Shown here in pieces: positions 54,845 through 62,502 of a stretch of DNA of 64,000 nucleotides. The translations under genes were made by a program, and so were the position numbers. This DNA is from Euzebya tangerina (lineage in GTDB: Bacteria; Actinomycetota; Nitriliruptoria; Euzebyales; Euzebyaceae). The stretch spans positions 186,001 to 250,000 of the forward strand of contig NZ_PPDK01000002.1 of NCBI RefSeq assembly GCF_003074135.1, read 5' to 3'. Under the pieces are notes generated by a model. That model saw only the letters and a list, made by a program, of their open reading frames with translations. It ran no database searches and was not told the DNA's origin. Position 1 is the first letter of the stretch, and each line of letters opens with the position of its first letter.

Positions 54845-56257
54845 ATGTCCCAGCGCACCTACTTCATCAAGACCTTCGGGTGCCAGATGAACGAACACGA
54901 CTCCGAGCGGGCCGCCGGGGTCCTCGAGATGATGGGGTACCGCAAGGCCGCCGATGCCGACTCGGCCGGGCTGGTGCTGTTCAACACCTGCGCCATCCGC
55001 GAGAACGCCGATAACAAGCTGTACGGCCAGCTCAGCCAACTGAAGCCGCTGAAGCTGGCCGACCCGTCCAAGACCATCGTCGTCGGGGGCTGCTTGGCCC
55101 AGAAGGACCAGGACGTCCTGGCCGCCAAGGCCCCTTACGTCGACGTCGTCTACGGCACGCACAACATGGGTCGTCTGCCGCAACTGCTGGCGCAGGCCGA
55201 CTCGGCGTCCCTCCCGGTGATCGAGATCCTCGAGCACACCGAGATGTTCCCCTCCGCCCTGCCGGCGCGACGGGACGTCCCCCATCACGCCTGGGTCTCC
55301 ATCTCCATCGGCTGTGACAACACCTGCGCCTTCTGCATCGTCCCCGCCCTTCGCGGTCCTGAGAAGTCCCGCAAGATGGGCGACATCGTGGCCGAGGTCC
55401 GTGCGCTCGTGGCCGACGGCGTCATTGAGGTCACCCTCCTCGGCCAGAACGTCAACAGCTACGGCCGCGACCTGGTCCGCGACGGGCTGGTGCCCAGCGT
55501 TGAGGGCCAGCGCCGCAACCGCACGCTGTTCGCCGAGTTGCTGCACCTGCTGGGGGAGATCGACGGGCTCCAGCGCGTGCGCTTCACCTCGCCCCACCCG
55601 AAGGACTTCACGACCGACGTCTTCGAGGCGATGCGTGACATCCCCAACGTCTGCGAGCAGCTCCACCTGCCGCTGCAGTCCGGGAGCGACCGGATCCTCA
55701 AGCTGATGCAGCGCAGCTATCGGTCACGCCGCTTCCTCGACCTCGTCGTCGAGGCCCGCGAGACCATCCCCGGCCTGGCCATCTCCACCGACATCATCGT
55801 CGGCTTCCCGGGGGAGACCGAGGACGACTTCGAGGGCACCCTGACCGTCACGGAGCAGGCGGCGTTCGACTCGGCCTTCACGTTCAAGTACTCCAAGCGT
55901 CCGGGAACCAGCGCCGTCGACCTGGACGGGCACATCGACACCACGACCATGGATGAGCGGTTCATGCGCCTCTCGACGGTGACCAACCGCCTGAGCGCGC
56001 AGTCGCACCAGCGGCAGGCGGGCACCGTCCAGGAGGTGCTCTTCGAGGGGCCGTCCAAGACCGACCCGTCGCGCATCAGCGGTCGGACCCGCCAGAACCG
56101 CCTGGTCCACGTCGACGCGACCTCGGTGACCGTGCCGGCAACGATGCACGCGGTGGAGATCACACGGGCGGCGGATCACTACCTGCTGGGACGGGTCACC
56201 GACCAGCCGGCCGGCCCGGCCGTGCCCACCCCGGTTGTCCAGCCCGTCGCGGGCTGA
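54845..56257 (+). CDS. miaB: tRNA-2-methylthio-N6-dimethylallyladenosine synthase MiaB
   Basis: MiaB is a radical-SAM methylthiotransferase that modifies i6A37 of tRNA, using the product of MiaA, whose gene lies 0.9 kb downstream. The N-terminal domain has TFGCQMNEHDSERAAG, NTCAIRENADNKLYGQL and VGGCLAQKD (three Cys), the SAM motif ISIGCDNTCAFCIVPALRGPEKSR (C-x3-C-x2-C near residue 156) and a C-terminal TRAM domain. 470 residues is normal. ATG 54845 is 20 nt after the membrane-protein gene. Confidence 0.96.
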   Translation: MSQRTYFIKTFGCQMNEHDSERAAGVLEMMGYRKAADADSAGLVLFNTCAIRENADNKLYGQLSQLKPLKLADPSKTIVVGGCLAQKDQDVLAAKAPYVDVVYGTHNMGRLPQLLAQADSASLPVIEILEHTEMFPSALPARRDVPHHAWVSISIGCDNTCAFCIVPALRGPEKSRKMGDIVAEVRALVADGVIEVTLLGQNVNSYGRDLVRDGLVPSVEGQRRNRTLFAELLHLLGEIDGLQRVRFTSPHPKDFTTDVFEAMRDIPNVCEQLHLPLQSGSDRILKLMQRSYRSRRFLDLVVEARETIPGLAISTDIIVGFPGETEDDFEGTLTVTEQAAFDSAFTFKYSKRPGTSAVDLDGHIDTTTMDERFMRLSTVTNRLSAQSHQRQAGTVQEVLFEGPSKTDPSRISGRTRQNRLVHVDATSVTVPATMHAVEITRAADHYLLGRVTDQPAGPAVPTPVVQPVAG

Positions 56258-56274
56258 GCCGCGCACAAGACGCC

Positions 56275-57117
56275 ATGATCGGCCCGGTCGTCGTGGTGCC
56301 GTCAACGCCATTGGCCCTCCCCGGCCACCCCGGACGCACGCACCCCGAGATCGAGACACTCCGGGGGCAGATCGCGCGGGCGGTGGCTGAGTTGGCCGGC
56401 CAGACGCACGTCCTGGTCGTGGCCGGGGGACCGGCCGGGTCAGGAACCCGACTCAGGATGCCGGCTGGCCTCGATGAGGAGGAGGGCCGGCTTCGCCGCG
56501 CGTACGGCCTCATCACCAGGGTCACCCGAACCGGGGACACCTCACCAGGACGGGGCACGCAGCAGGGCGGAGTTCCCGATGACGGGGTCATCCGGGATCT
56601 GACGACCGCCGTACGCAGTGAGTTGGGCCCCGGTGAGCTGACCAGCCAGTCAGCCGAGGTGAACGATGTCGGTTGGGTCGATGCCCAGGTCCTGGCCGCC
56701 CACGCGGCGACAGCCGCTCCCGACGCGGTGACCGTGCTCCTCAGCGTCGCCAGCGACGTCCCCTGGCCGGTCGCAGCGCGGCTGGGTCGGGTCATCGGCA
56801 GCCTCCGGACGGCCGGTCAGCTGTCGGTCATGGTCGCCGGCGATCTCTCCGCCGGTCACGGTCCCAAGCCGCCTCGGCCCGGCGCCGACACCACACTGGA
56901 CGAGCACGTGGTGGCCGCGCTCGACGGGGGCCGTCCTGAGCGGCTCCTCACCCTGGATCCCGAGCAAGCAGCCGCGAGCCACGCCCGCGCAGTCGGCGCG
57001 CTGCGCGTCCTGGGAGCGACGCTCTGCACCCCAACCGGCACGGCCTCGATGGGCACCGTCGTGCGCTGGAGCGGGGCCCCGCTGGGTGTCGGCTACGTGG
57101 TCGCCGTCGGACGCTGA
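56275..57117 (+). CDS. Class III extradiol dioxygenase subunit B-like protein
   Basis: The 280-residue protein starts IGPVVVVPSTPLALPGHPGRTHPE and includes HVLVVAGGPAGSGTRL, ADTTLDEHVVAALDGG and APLGVGYVVAVGR. Position between miaB and miaA and the pattern correspond to the mycobacterial Rv2728c-type family, which is annotated as LigB-like. Metal-binding His residues of true extradiol enzymes are not clearly conserved (few His overall), so enzymatic function is doubtful. ATG 56275 is 17 nt after miaB; the gene precedes miaA at 22 nt and probably shares its operon. Confidence 0.7.
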   Translation: MIGPVVVVPSTPLALPGHPGRTHPEIETLRGQIARAVAELAGQTHVLVVAGGPAGSGTRLRMPAGLDEEEGRLRRAYGLITRVTRTGDTSPGRGTQQGGVPDDGVIRDLTTAVRSELGPGELTSQSAEVNDVGWVDAQVLAAHAATAAPDAVTVLLSVASDVPWPVAARLGRVIGSLRTAGQLSVMVAGDLSAGHGPKPPRPGADTTLDEHVVAALDGGRPERLLTLDPEQAAASHARAVGALRVLGATLCTPTGTASMGTVVRWSGAPLGVGYVVAVGR

Positions 57118-57139
57118 CGGTCCCGCCGCGCTCCCCGCC

Positions 57140-58039
57140 ATGGTTCTGACCGCACTCATCGGGCCCACCGGCTCCGGCAAGTCGCAACTCGCGATGCAGG
57201 CTGCCCGGGCCACCGGGGCAGCCATCGTCGCGATCGATGCCTTCACGGTCTACCGGGGGATGGACGTCGGCACCGCCAAACCCACGCGCGAGGAGCAGGC
57301 TGCGGTCGACCACCACATGATCGATCTGCTCGGGGTGGAGGAGGAGTGCACCGTCCAGTGGTTCCAGCAGCGGGCGCGTGCCGTCATCGCCGACCTCCGC
57401 GAGCAGGAACGGCCGGTCCTGCTCGTCGGCGGCTCGGGGCTGTACTTCCGTGCTGTCGTCGACCCTCTGGAGTTCCCGCCCACCGATCCCGACACGCGAG
57501 CGCGAATTCAGGTCGAGGTGGAGGCCGACGTCCTCGGCGGGCATGCCCGACTGCAGGCCATCGACCCGGCTGCCGCAGACCGGATGGACCCCTCCAACAG
57601 TCGGCGCATCATCCGGGCGCTCGAGGTCATCGAGTTGACCGGTCGGCCCTTCTCCTCATACCGGACGGCGTGGGACGATCACACCTCGATCTATCGCGAC
57701 CTGACCGTCCTCGGCACTGCAGTCGGCCCGGACCAGTTGCGCGACCGCATCGCCGCCCGCACACAGCGAATGCTGGACCGGGGTTGGGTCGAGGAGTGTC
57801 GCAGCCTGATCGGTCGCGACCTCTCGAGCACGGCTGCCCAGGCCATCGGCTACGCCGAGCTCATGGCGTGGTTGGCCACCGATGAGCAGCTGCCCCTTGC
57901 CCCGGTGGCCGAGCGCATCGCCATCCGCACCCGCCAGTTCGCACGCCGGCAGCGACGATGGTTCGCAGCAGACCCACGAGTACAGTGGCTCGACCCCTCC
58001 GAGAGGCCCCACAACGTGATCACGGCGCTCAAGCGATAG
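57140..58039 (+). CDS. miaA: tRNA dimethylallyltransferase MiaA
   Basis: MiaA transfers the dimethylallyl group to A37 of tRNAs reading UNN codons. The P-loop LIGPTGSGKSQLAMQAA starts at residue ~5, the substrate region has VAIDAFTVYRGMDVGTAKP, HHMIDLLGVEEECTVQWFQQRARAVI and VGGSGLYFRAVVD, and DPSNSRRIIRALEV, QAIGYAELMAWL and TRQFARRQRRWF follow. 'IDAFTVYRGM' replaces the usual DS-x-Q-V-Y-R-x-M; the Gln position is Thr. ATG 57140 puts the P-loop near the N-terminus. Confidence 0.96.
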   Translation: MVLTALIGPTGSGKSQLAMQAARATGAAIVAIDAFTVYRGMDVGTAKPTREEQAAVDHHMIDLLGVEEECTVQWFQQRARAVIADLREQERPVLLVGGSGLYFRAVVDPLEFPPTDPDTRARIQVEVEADVLGGHARLQAIDPAAADRMDPSNSRRIIRALEVIELTGRPFSSYRTAWDDHTSIYRDLTVLGTAVGPDQLRDRIAARTQRMLDRGWVEECRSLIGRDLSSTAAQAIGYAELMAWLATDEQLPLAPVAERIAIRTRQFARRQRRWFAADPRVQWLDPSERPHNVITALKR

Positions 58040-58051
58040 GACTCCTCCACC

Positions 58052-59005
58052 GTGACCCTCCCCACAGCAGGCCTGCCGTTCGTCAAGGTGCACGGCGCCG
58101 GAAACGACTTCGTCCTCATCCCCGATCTCCAGGATCAGGTCACGCTAGATGCCGCACTGACCGCCGCGCTGTGCGATCGGCGGTTCGGGCTCGGGGGCGA
58201 TGGGGTGATCCGCCTCGGCGCTCCCCGCGAGGGCGTGGACGCCGAGGTGTTCATGGACTACCGCAACGCCGATGGCTCTCTGGCGGAGATGTGCGGAAAT
58301 GGGGTTCGCACCGTCGCCAAGTACGTCGCCGACCGACGGGTCCATCAGGCCCAGTCGGATCGGGACGCCGACCGCAGCAAGGGCACCCGGACCGACATGG
58401 TCCGGATCGACACCCGTGCCGGCGTCAAGCAGGTCGAGTGCACCCTCGGGCCGGATGGCCTCGTCCACACCTGCCGGGTTGACATGGGCCCGCCCGTGAT
58501 CGAGGACCTGCGTCGGATCATCACCCTCGACACCGGTCCCGTCACGGTCACCACCCTCTCGATGGGCAACCCCCACGCCGTCGTCGTCACCGACGATGTC
58601 GACGACGCTCCCGTGGAGGCAGTCGGTCCCGGGCTGCAGGCCCACCCGGCGTTTCCTGAGGGTGTGAACGTCGAGTTCATCGCCCCACGCGCGGGTGGTG
58701 GGATCTGCGGCCGTATCGTCGAACGTGGCGTCGGTGAGACGCTGGCGAGCGGGACCGGCGCCTCGGCCATGGGGGTTGCCGCTGCGCTGACCGGCCTCTC
58801 CGACCGCACGGTCGACGTGCATCTCCGCGGCGGCGTGCTGACCGTCGAGTGGACCGCTGCCACCCTCTACGTCACCGGTCCCGCCGTCGAGGTCGGGAGT
58901 GGCACGGTGGACGGGCAGTGGCTCGACCAGGTCACCCGCGGCGAGGGTGGCCGGGCGGGCGCAGCCAACCATCCGGAGCGTGCGTCGGCCATGTCGACGT
59001 CGTGA
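58052..59005 (+). CDS. dapF: Diaminopimelate epimerase, second catalytic Cys replaced by Ser
   Basis: DapF interconverts LL- and meso-diaminopimelate with two Cys acting as acid and base. The first, in LAEMCGNGVRTVAKYV (near residue 78), is present with its family context. The second motif, normally A-C-G-T-G-A, reads ASGTGASAMG (near 235), so a Ser occupies the usual catalytic position (codon AGC). The remaining fold is intact: FVKVHGAGNDFVLIPD at the start, VTTLSMGNPHAVV, GVNVEFIAP, RIVERGVGETLAS. The protein is 317 residues, longer than many. GTG 58052 is 12 nt after miaA; the stop overlaps hflX by 4 nt. Confidence 0.92.
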   Translation: MTLPTAGLPFVKVHGAGNDFVLIPDLQDQVTLDAALTAALCDRRFGLGGDGVIRLGAPREGVDAEVFMDYRNADGSLAEMCGNGVRTVAKYVADRRVHQAQSDRDADRSKGTRTDMVRIDTRAGVKQVECTLGPDGLVHTCRVDMGPPVIEDLRRIITLDTGPVTVTTLSMGNPHAVVVTDDVDDAPVEAVGPGLQAHPAFPEGVNVEFIAPRAGGGICGRIVERGVGETLASGTGASAMGVAAALTGLSDRTVDVHLRGGVLTVEWTAATLYVTGPAVEVGSGTVDGQWLDQVTRGEGGRAGAANHPERASAMSTS

Positions 59006-60429
59006 ACGAGCACCACGGACCGGACGGAGCGAGCGACCTCGATGAGGATGCCTCGTTGGTGCTCACGCGCGCCCAACGCCGCCGCAGTGAGGCCGAGCGC
59101 ATCGAGGAGGGCGCCCCGCAGGAGGGCGTCGACATCTTCCGACCGGTCGACAACGCGGTGCTCGTCGCCTTGGCGCTGCCCGGCACCTCCAGCCACGAGG
59201 TCGAGGCCTCCATGGACGAGATGGAGCAGCTGCTCGAGACAGCCGGTGGCGCCACGGTCGGACGAATCGTCCAGCGGCGTCATGCCCCTGACGTCGCCAC
59301 CTTCATCGGGCGCGGGAAGGTCAGTGAGCTCAAGGATCTGGTGCAGGCCCTGGACGCCGACGCGGCTGTCTTCGACGACGACCTCTCACCCGCGCAGCAA
59401 CGCAACCTGGAGGAGAAGCTCGGCGTCAAGGTCCTCGACCGGACCATCGTTATCCTGGACATCTTCGCCCAGCACGCGTCCTCCTCCGAGGGCACCGCCC
59501 AGGTGGAGTTGGCCCAGCTCACCTACCTGCTGCCGCGCCTCCGCGGCTGGGGTGCGGCTTTGTCCCGTCAGGCCGGCGGCATCGGCAGCCGTGGTCCGGG
59601 GGAGAGCCAGCTCGAGGTCGACCGTCGCAAGCTGAACCGCCGGATCACGAAGCTGCGGCGCGACCTGAAGGACTTCGCCAAGGTGCGCCAGACCAAGTCG
59701 AAGTGGCGGCGTCAGAACCAGGTGCCGACGGTTGCGCTCGTCGGCTACACCAACGCCGGCAAGTCCACGCTGATGAACGCCATGACCGACGCGGGCGTGC
59801 TGGTCGCTGACCAGCTGTTCGCCACCTTGGACACGACGGCTCGGCAGCTGGAGCTCCCGGACTCCCGGCAGGTGGTCCTGACCGACACGGTTGGCTTCGT
59901 GCGCAAGCTGCCGACTGCGCTGGTCGAGTCGTTCAAGTCCACGCTCGAGGACACCCTCCAGGCCGACCTGCTCCTCCACGTCGTCGACGCCGCCCACCCG
60001 GAGGCGCAGGCGCACGTGATGGCGGTCGATGACGTCCTGGCCGAGATCGGGGCCGGTGAGCTGCTGCGGCTGATCGTGCTGAACAAGGCCGACCTGGCCG
60101 ACCCGGACGACCTGCACGACCTCGCCTCGGCCGTGGAGAGCCGCGCAATGCCGGGCGGCGTGATCGTGGTGTCGGCAGCGACCGGTGAGGGTGTGGACGA
60201 GTTGATCGACCTGGTCGCCGACCGGGTGCCGCCTCGCCGCCGCATCGTCGAGGGGCTGGTGCCCTACGCCAGCGCCGACGTCGTTGCGGGGGCGTACGAG
60301 GGTGGCGAGGTCCTGAAGCGGGAGGACCGGCAGGAGGGGACCTGGGTCTCGGTCTCGATCACGCGCCGCAACGCCCAGGACCTGCTGCGCTTCGCCGACG
60401 TCGACCCGTGGGCTGACGAGGAGGCGTAG
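59002..60429 (+). CDS. hflX: GTPase HflX
   Basis: HflX is a ribosome-associated GTPase that rescues or splits stalled 70S. The 475 residues include the N-terminal HflX domain (TFIGRGKVSELKDL, DDDLSPAQQRNLEEKLGVKVLDRT), the glycine-rich linker GGIGSRGPGESQLEVDRR and the G domain: G1 GYTNAGKSTLM near 255, G3 DTVGFVRKLP, G4 NKAD near 358. It ends with a short C-terminal domain. GTG 59002 overlaps the dapF stop. The order dapF-hflX-lexA (divergent) matches mycobacteria. Confidence 0.96.
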   Translation: MNEHHGPDGASDLDEDASLVLTRAQRRRSEAERIEEGAPQEGVDIFRPVDNAVLVALALPGTSSHEVEASMDEMEQLLETAGGATVGRIVQRRHAPDVATFIGRGKVSELKDLVQALDADAAVFDDDLSPAQQRNLEEKLGVKVLDRTIVILDIFAQHASSSEGTAQVELAQLTYLLPRLRGWGAALSRQAGGIGSRGPGESQLEVDRRKLNRRITKLRRDLKDFAKVRQTKSKWRRQNQVPTVALVGYTNAGKSTLMNAMTDAGVLVADQLFATLDTTARQLELPDSRQVVLTDTVGFVRKLPTALVESFKSTLEDTLQADLLLHVVDAAHPEAQAHVMAVDDVLAEIGAGELLRLIVLNKADLADPDDLHDLASAVESRAMPGGVIVVSAATGEGVDELIDLVADRVPPRRRIVEGLVPYASADVVAGAYEGGEVLKREDRQEGTWVSVSITRRNAQDLLRFADVDPWADEEA

Positions 60430-60438
60430 GCCCGCCCA

Positions 60439-61068
60439 CTAGAGCTTGCGCAGGACCGCCACCACCTTGCCCATGATCGCCCCCTGCGCGTCGGGCGGGA
60501 CCGGGATCGGGTCGTAGCTCTCGTTCGCCGGGTCCAGCCACACCTCGCCCGCCTTCGTCCGCCGGAAGAACTTCACCGTCGCCTCGTCCTCGATCAGGGC
60601 GGCGCACATCTCACCCTGCTCGACCGTCGGCTGCTGCCGGACGACCACCGTGTCGCCGGGCATGACCCCAGCGTCGATCATCGACTCACCACGGACGGTG
60701 AGGGCGAAGATCGTCCCGCTGCCGACGAAGGACTCGGGCAGGACCAGGTGCTCATCGATCTGCTGGTCGGCCAGGATCGGCCCACCGGCCGCGATCTCAC
60801 CGACGACGGGGACCGTGCGCGTGGGCGAGGTGTCAGGGGCGTCCTCGTCGAACTCGGCCAGGACTTCGATGGCACGCGGCCGGGAGGGGTCTCGGCGGAT
60901 GTAGCCGAGGTCCTCCAGCGTCTTCATCTGGGAGTGGACGCTGGAGGGGGAGCGGAGCCCGACGGCGTCGCCGATCTCCCGGACGCTGGGCGGGTAGCCG
61001 CGCTCGGCGACGGTGGACTGGATCATGTACAGGATGCGCTGCTGCCGCAGGCTGAGGGGCTTGGCCAT
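60439..61068 (-). CDS. lexA: SOS repressor LexA
   Basis: LexA represses damage genes and cleaves itself on contact with RecA-ssDNA. The N-terminal winged helix (LSLRQQRILYMIQSTVAERGYPPSVREIGDAVGLRSPSSVHSQMKTLEDLGYI) is intact. The cleavage Ala-Gly lies in EIAAGGPIL near 88, the Ser nucleophile in VRGESMIDAG near 125 and the Lys in EATVKFFRR near 162. The 209-residue length is normal. ATG 61068 begins MAKPLSLRQ. Two LexA boxes lie upstream in the region shared with the LysM gene, so the gene is probably autoregulated. Confidence 0.96.
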   Translation of the reverse strand: MAKPLSLRQQRILYMIQSTVAERGYPPSVREIGDAVGLRSPSSVHSQMKTLEDLGYIRRDPSRPRAIEVLAEFDEDAPDTSPTRTVPVVGEIAAGGPILADQQIDEHLVLPESFVGSGTIFALTVRGESMIDAGVMPGDTVVVRQQPTVEQGEMCAALIEDEATVKFFRRTKAGEVWLDPANESYDPIPVPPDAQGAIMGKVVAVLRKL

Positions 61069-61086
61069 GGGGCTCTCCAATCGGGA

Positions 61087-61108
61087 TGTCACACCCCCTC
61101 CCTACCGT
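61087..61108 (+). promoter_or_regulatory. Damage-type promoter facing the LysM gene (TGTCACAC-N8-TACCGT)
   Basis: TGTCACAC at 61087-61094 and TACCGT at 61103-61108 are separated by 8 nt. The 19 nt starting at 61086 are identical to those starting at 21361 before the HNH gene. It points toward the LysM gene, with both LexA boxes lying downstream of the putative start site. Confidence 0.6.
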
Positions 61109-61149
61109 CTGGAGGGTGACCGGTGTGACCTCGATACCAGGTGTTGACA

Positions 61150-61165
61150 TCGAACAGATGTTCGC
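61150..61165. promoter_or_regulatory. LexA box 1 between lexA and the LysM gene
   Basis: TCGAAC-AGAT-GTTCGC differs from the perfect palindromic SOS box by one base. It lies 82 nt before the lexA ATG (minus strand) and 83 nt before the LysM ATG. Confidence 0.88.
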
Positions 61166-61181
61166 TTACCGTGGCTATCAA

Positions 61182-61197
61182 GAGAACACGTGTTCGG
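61182..61197. promoter_or_regulatory. LexA box 2 between lexA and the LysM gene
   Basis: GAGAAC-ACGT-GTTCGG keeps the GAAC-N4-GTTC core and is 32 nt from box 1 centre to centre, about three helical turns. Such spacing allows two LexA dimers on the same face. Confidence 0.75.
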
Positions 61198-61247
61198 TCT
61201 AGAAGTCAAGCATACGGCCCCAAACCGAGCGCATCAGGAGATGAGTC

Positions 61248-61592
61248 ATGTCAGCCATCAGCGTTCCTTCCCCCGCTGTCTCGACCGCCGCTGCCGCCCG
61301 AGTCCGATACCGCGTCCGCTGGGACCGGATTGCCGGACTGGTGATTGCCGGCCTGATCGCGGCCATCGTCATGATGGGCCTGGGTGCGCAACCCTCGCAG
61401 GCCGACGCCGTTCCGCCGGCGCCCATCCACGTCGTCGTCCAGCCGACGCACACGCTGTGGGACCTGGCCACGACACACGCACCACCGGGAATGGCCACGA
61501 TGGAGTACGCCGCGGTCGTGGCGGAGCTCAACGGCGTGCGCGCCGGGCAGTTGGTTCCCGGCTCCCTCCTGGTGCTGCCACAGGACCTGTGA
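61248..61592 (+). CDS. LysM-domain membrane protein, SOS-type cell-division suppressor-like
   Basis: The 114-residue protein has a cytoplasmic start, one helix (IAGLVIAGLIAAIVMMGLGA, residues ~25-47) and an outer LysM-like domain (VVVQPTHTLWDLATTHAPPGM ... LNGVRAGQLVPGSLLVLP). Size, topology and divergence from lexA match YneA/DivS/ChiZ-type proteins, which delay division during the SOS response; identity with one of these is inference. AGGAG at 61236-61240 precedes ATG 61248. Two LexA boxes and the damage-type promoter lie upstream. Confidence 0.85.
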   Translation: MSAISVPSPAVSTAAAARVRYRVRWDRIAGLVIAGLIAAIVMMGLGAQPSQADAVPPAPIHVVVQPTHTLWDLATTHAPPGMATMEYAAVVAELNGVRAGQLVPGSLLVLPQDL

Positions 61593-61598
61593 CGCAGC

Positions 61599-62063
61599 TC
61601 ACTCGGCGTTGGTCTCCTCGTCCATGCGCCGCAGTTCGCGCGCGAAGTCGTCGGCTGAGGTGAAGACCTTGTGGACGCTGGCGAACCGCATGTAGGCGAC
61701 GGGATGCAGGGAACGCAGCGCCTCCAGGACGTGTCCGCCGATGACGTCGGTGCCGATCTCGGTGCTCCCCATGGCCCGCAGGTGGGCCTCCACACGGGCG
61801 GCGGCGTACCGGACGTCCTCGGGCTCGATGTCCAGGTTGGCCGTCGCCTTGCTCATGCCGCTGTGCAGCCGGTCAGGGTCGAAGGGCTGGATGGAGCCCG
61901 AGCGCTTCCTCACCGCCAGTGGCGCGTGATCGACTCGCTCATAGGTGGAGAAGCGCTGCTGGCACGCCGTGCACTCGCGTCGCCGACGGATGCTGCGGCC
62001 GTCATCGGCCGGTCGCGAGTCGACGACCTTGTCGCGGTCGGCCGCGCAGTAGGGGCATCGCAT
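61599..62063 (-). CDS. nrdR: Transcriptional repressor NrdR
   Basis: NrdR is the zinc-finger/ATP-cone repressor of ribonucleotide reductase genes. The finger MRCPYCAADRDKVVDSR ... RRECTACQQRF (C-x2-C and C-x2-C) starts the protein, and the ATP-cone follows (VRKRSGSIQPFDPDRLHSGM, RYAAARVEAHLRAMGSTEIGTDVIGGHVLEALRSL, VAYMRFASVHKVF). The 154 residues are normal. ATG 62063 is used; the longer frame is not conserved. It diverges from nrdJ, and box-like sites are present between them. Confidence 0.95.
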   Translation of the reverse strand: MRCPYCAADRDKVVDSRPADDGRSIRRRRECTACQQRFSTYERVDHAPLAVRKRSGSIQPFDPDRLHSGMSKATANLDIEPEDVRYAAARVEAHLRAMGSTEIGTDVIGGHVLEALRSLHPVAYMRFASVHKVFTSADDFARELRRMDEETNAE

Positions 62064-62106
62064 CCTTTTTCTTTTTCCTCTCGTCCGGGCGATGTCGTCC
62101 ACGGGC

Positions 62107-62156
62107 CTGTCCACAACACAGCCGGCAGATCCACACCTGTCCACAGGTTGTCCACA
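62107..62156. promoter_or_regulatory. Cluster of DnaA-box-like sites
   Basis: TTGTCCACA (62148-62156) equals the high-GC actinobacterial DnaA box; CTGTCCACA occurs at 62107-62115 and 62137-62145 with one mismatch. CCACAC (62131) and GTGTGG (62157) bracket the cluster as an inverted repeat. They are upstream of nrdR on its template side. Confidence 0.55.
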
Positions 62157-62171
62157 GTGTGGATTCACGCC

Positions 62172-62191
62172 GGGCACAACATGTTGTGCCC
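62172..62191. promoter_or_regulatory. Perfect 20-bp palindrome, NrdR-box-like
   Basis: GGGCACAACATGTTGTGCCC is self-complementary. Its central 16 nt agree with the NrdR box consensus acaCwAtATaTwGtgt, as I remember it, at 12 of 16 positions, including the CACWA and TWGTG arms. Confidence 0.6.
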
Positions 62192-62283
62192 ATCGTCACG
62201 TCTGGCGTGTCCACTCCACAACTTGCCGCACAGGACGTCACTGCGGATGGTGCGGGAAGTGTGCACGTCTACGCTGGGGTTGA

Positions 62284-62299
62284 CCACTACATCTTGTGG
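62284..62299. promoter_or_regulatory. Second NrdR-box-like site
   Basis: CCACTACATCTTGTGG also matches the NrdR consensus at 12 of 16 positions. Its centre is 110 bp from the centre of the palindrome at 62172. Usual pairs are about three turns apart, so the spacing is atypical. Confidence 0.5.
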
Positions 62300-62502
62300 T
62301 TTGGCTCTGGTGCACGCCCTTGATGTTGGGGTTGCCCCCTTGACGTGGCGGACAACTTCGCGCAAGGTACTCAAGCCGCGTAATTACAGACACGTAACTC
62401 CCACAGCCAGAACGTCGCGCCGGGGGAGTCCATCACGGAAGCACACGCGGTCGGAACGCGTTGTACACAACGGTCACGAAGTCGCTGGAGGAATCGCACC
62501 AC

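Noticed and set aside
62064-62502. Cobalamin riboswitch or replication origin upstream of nrdJ
   Set aside because: No B12-box-like sequence or multi-stem leader could be found, and dnaA, dnaN, gyrB or rpmH are not nearby; three DnaA-like boxes alone do not make an origin.
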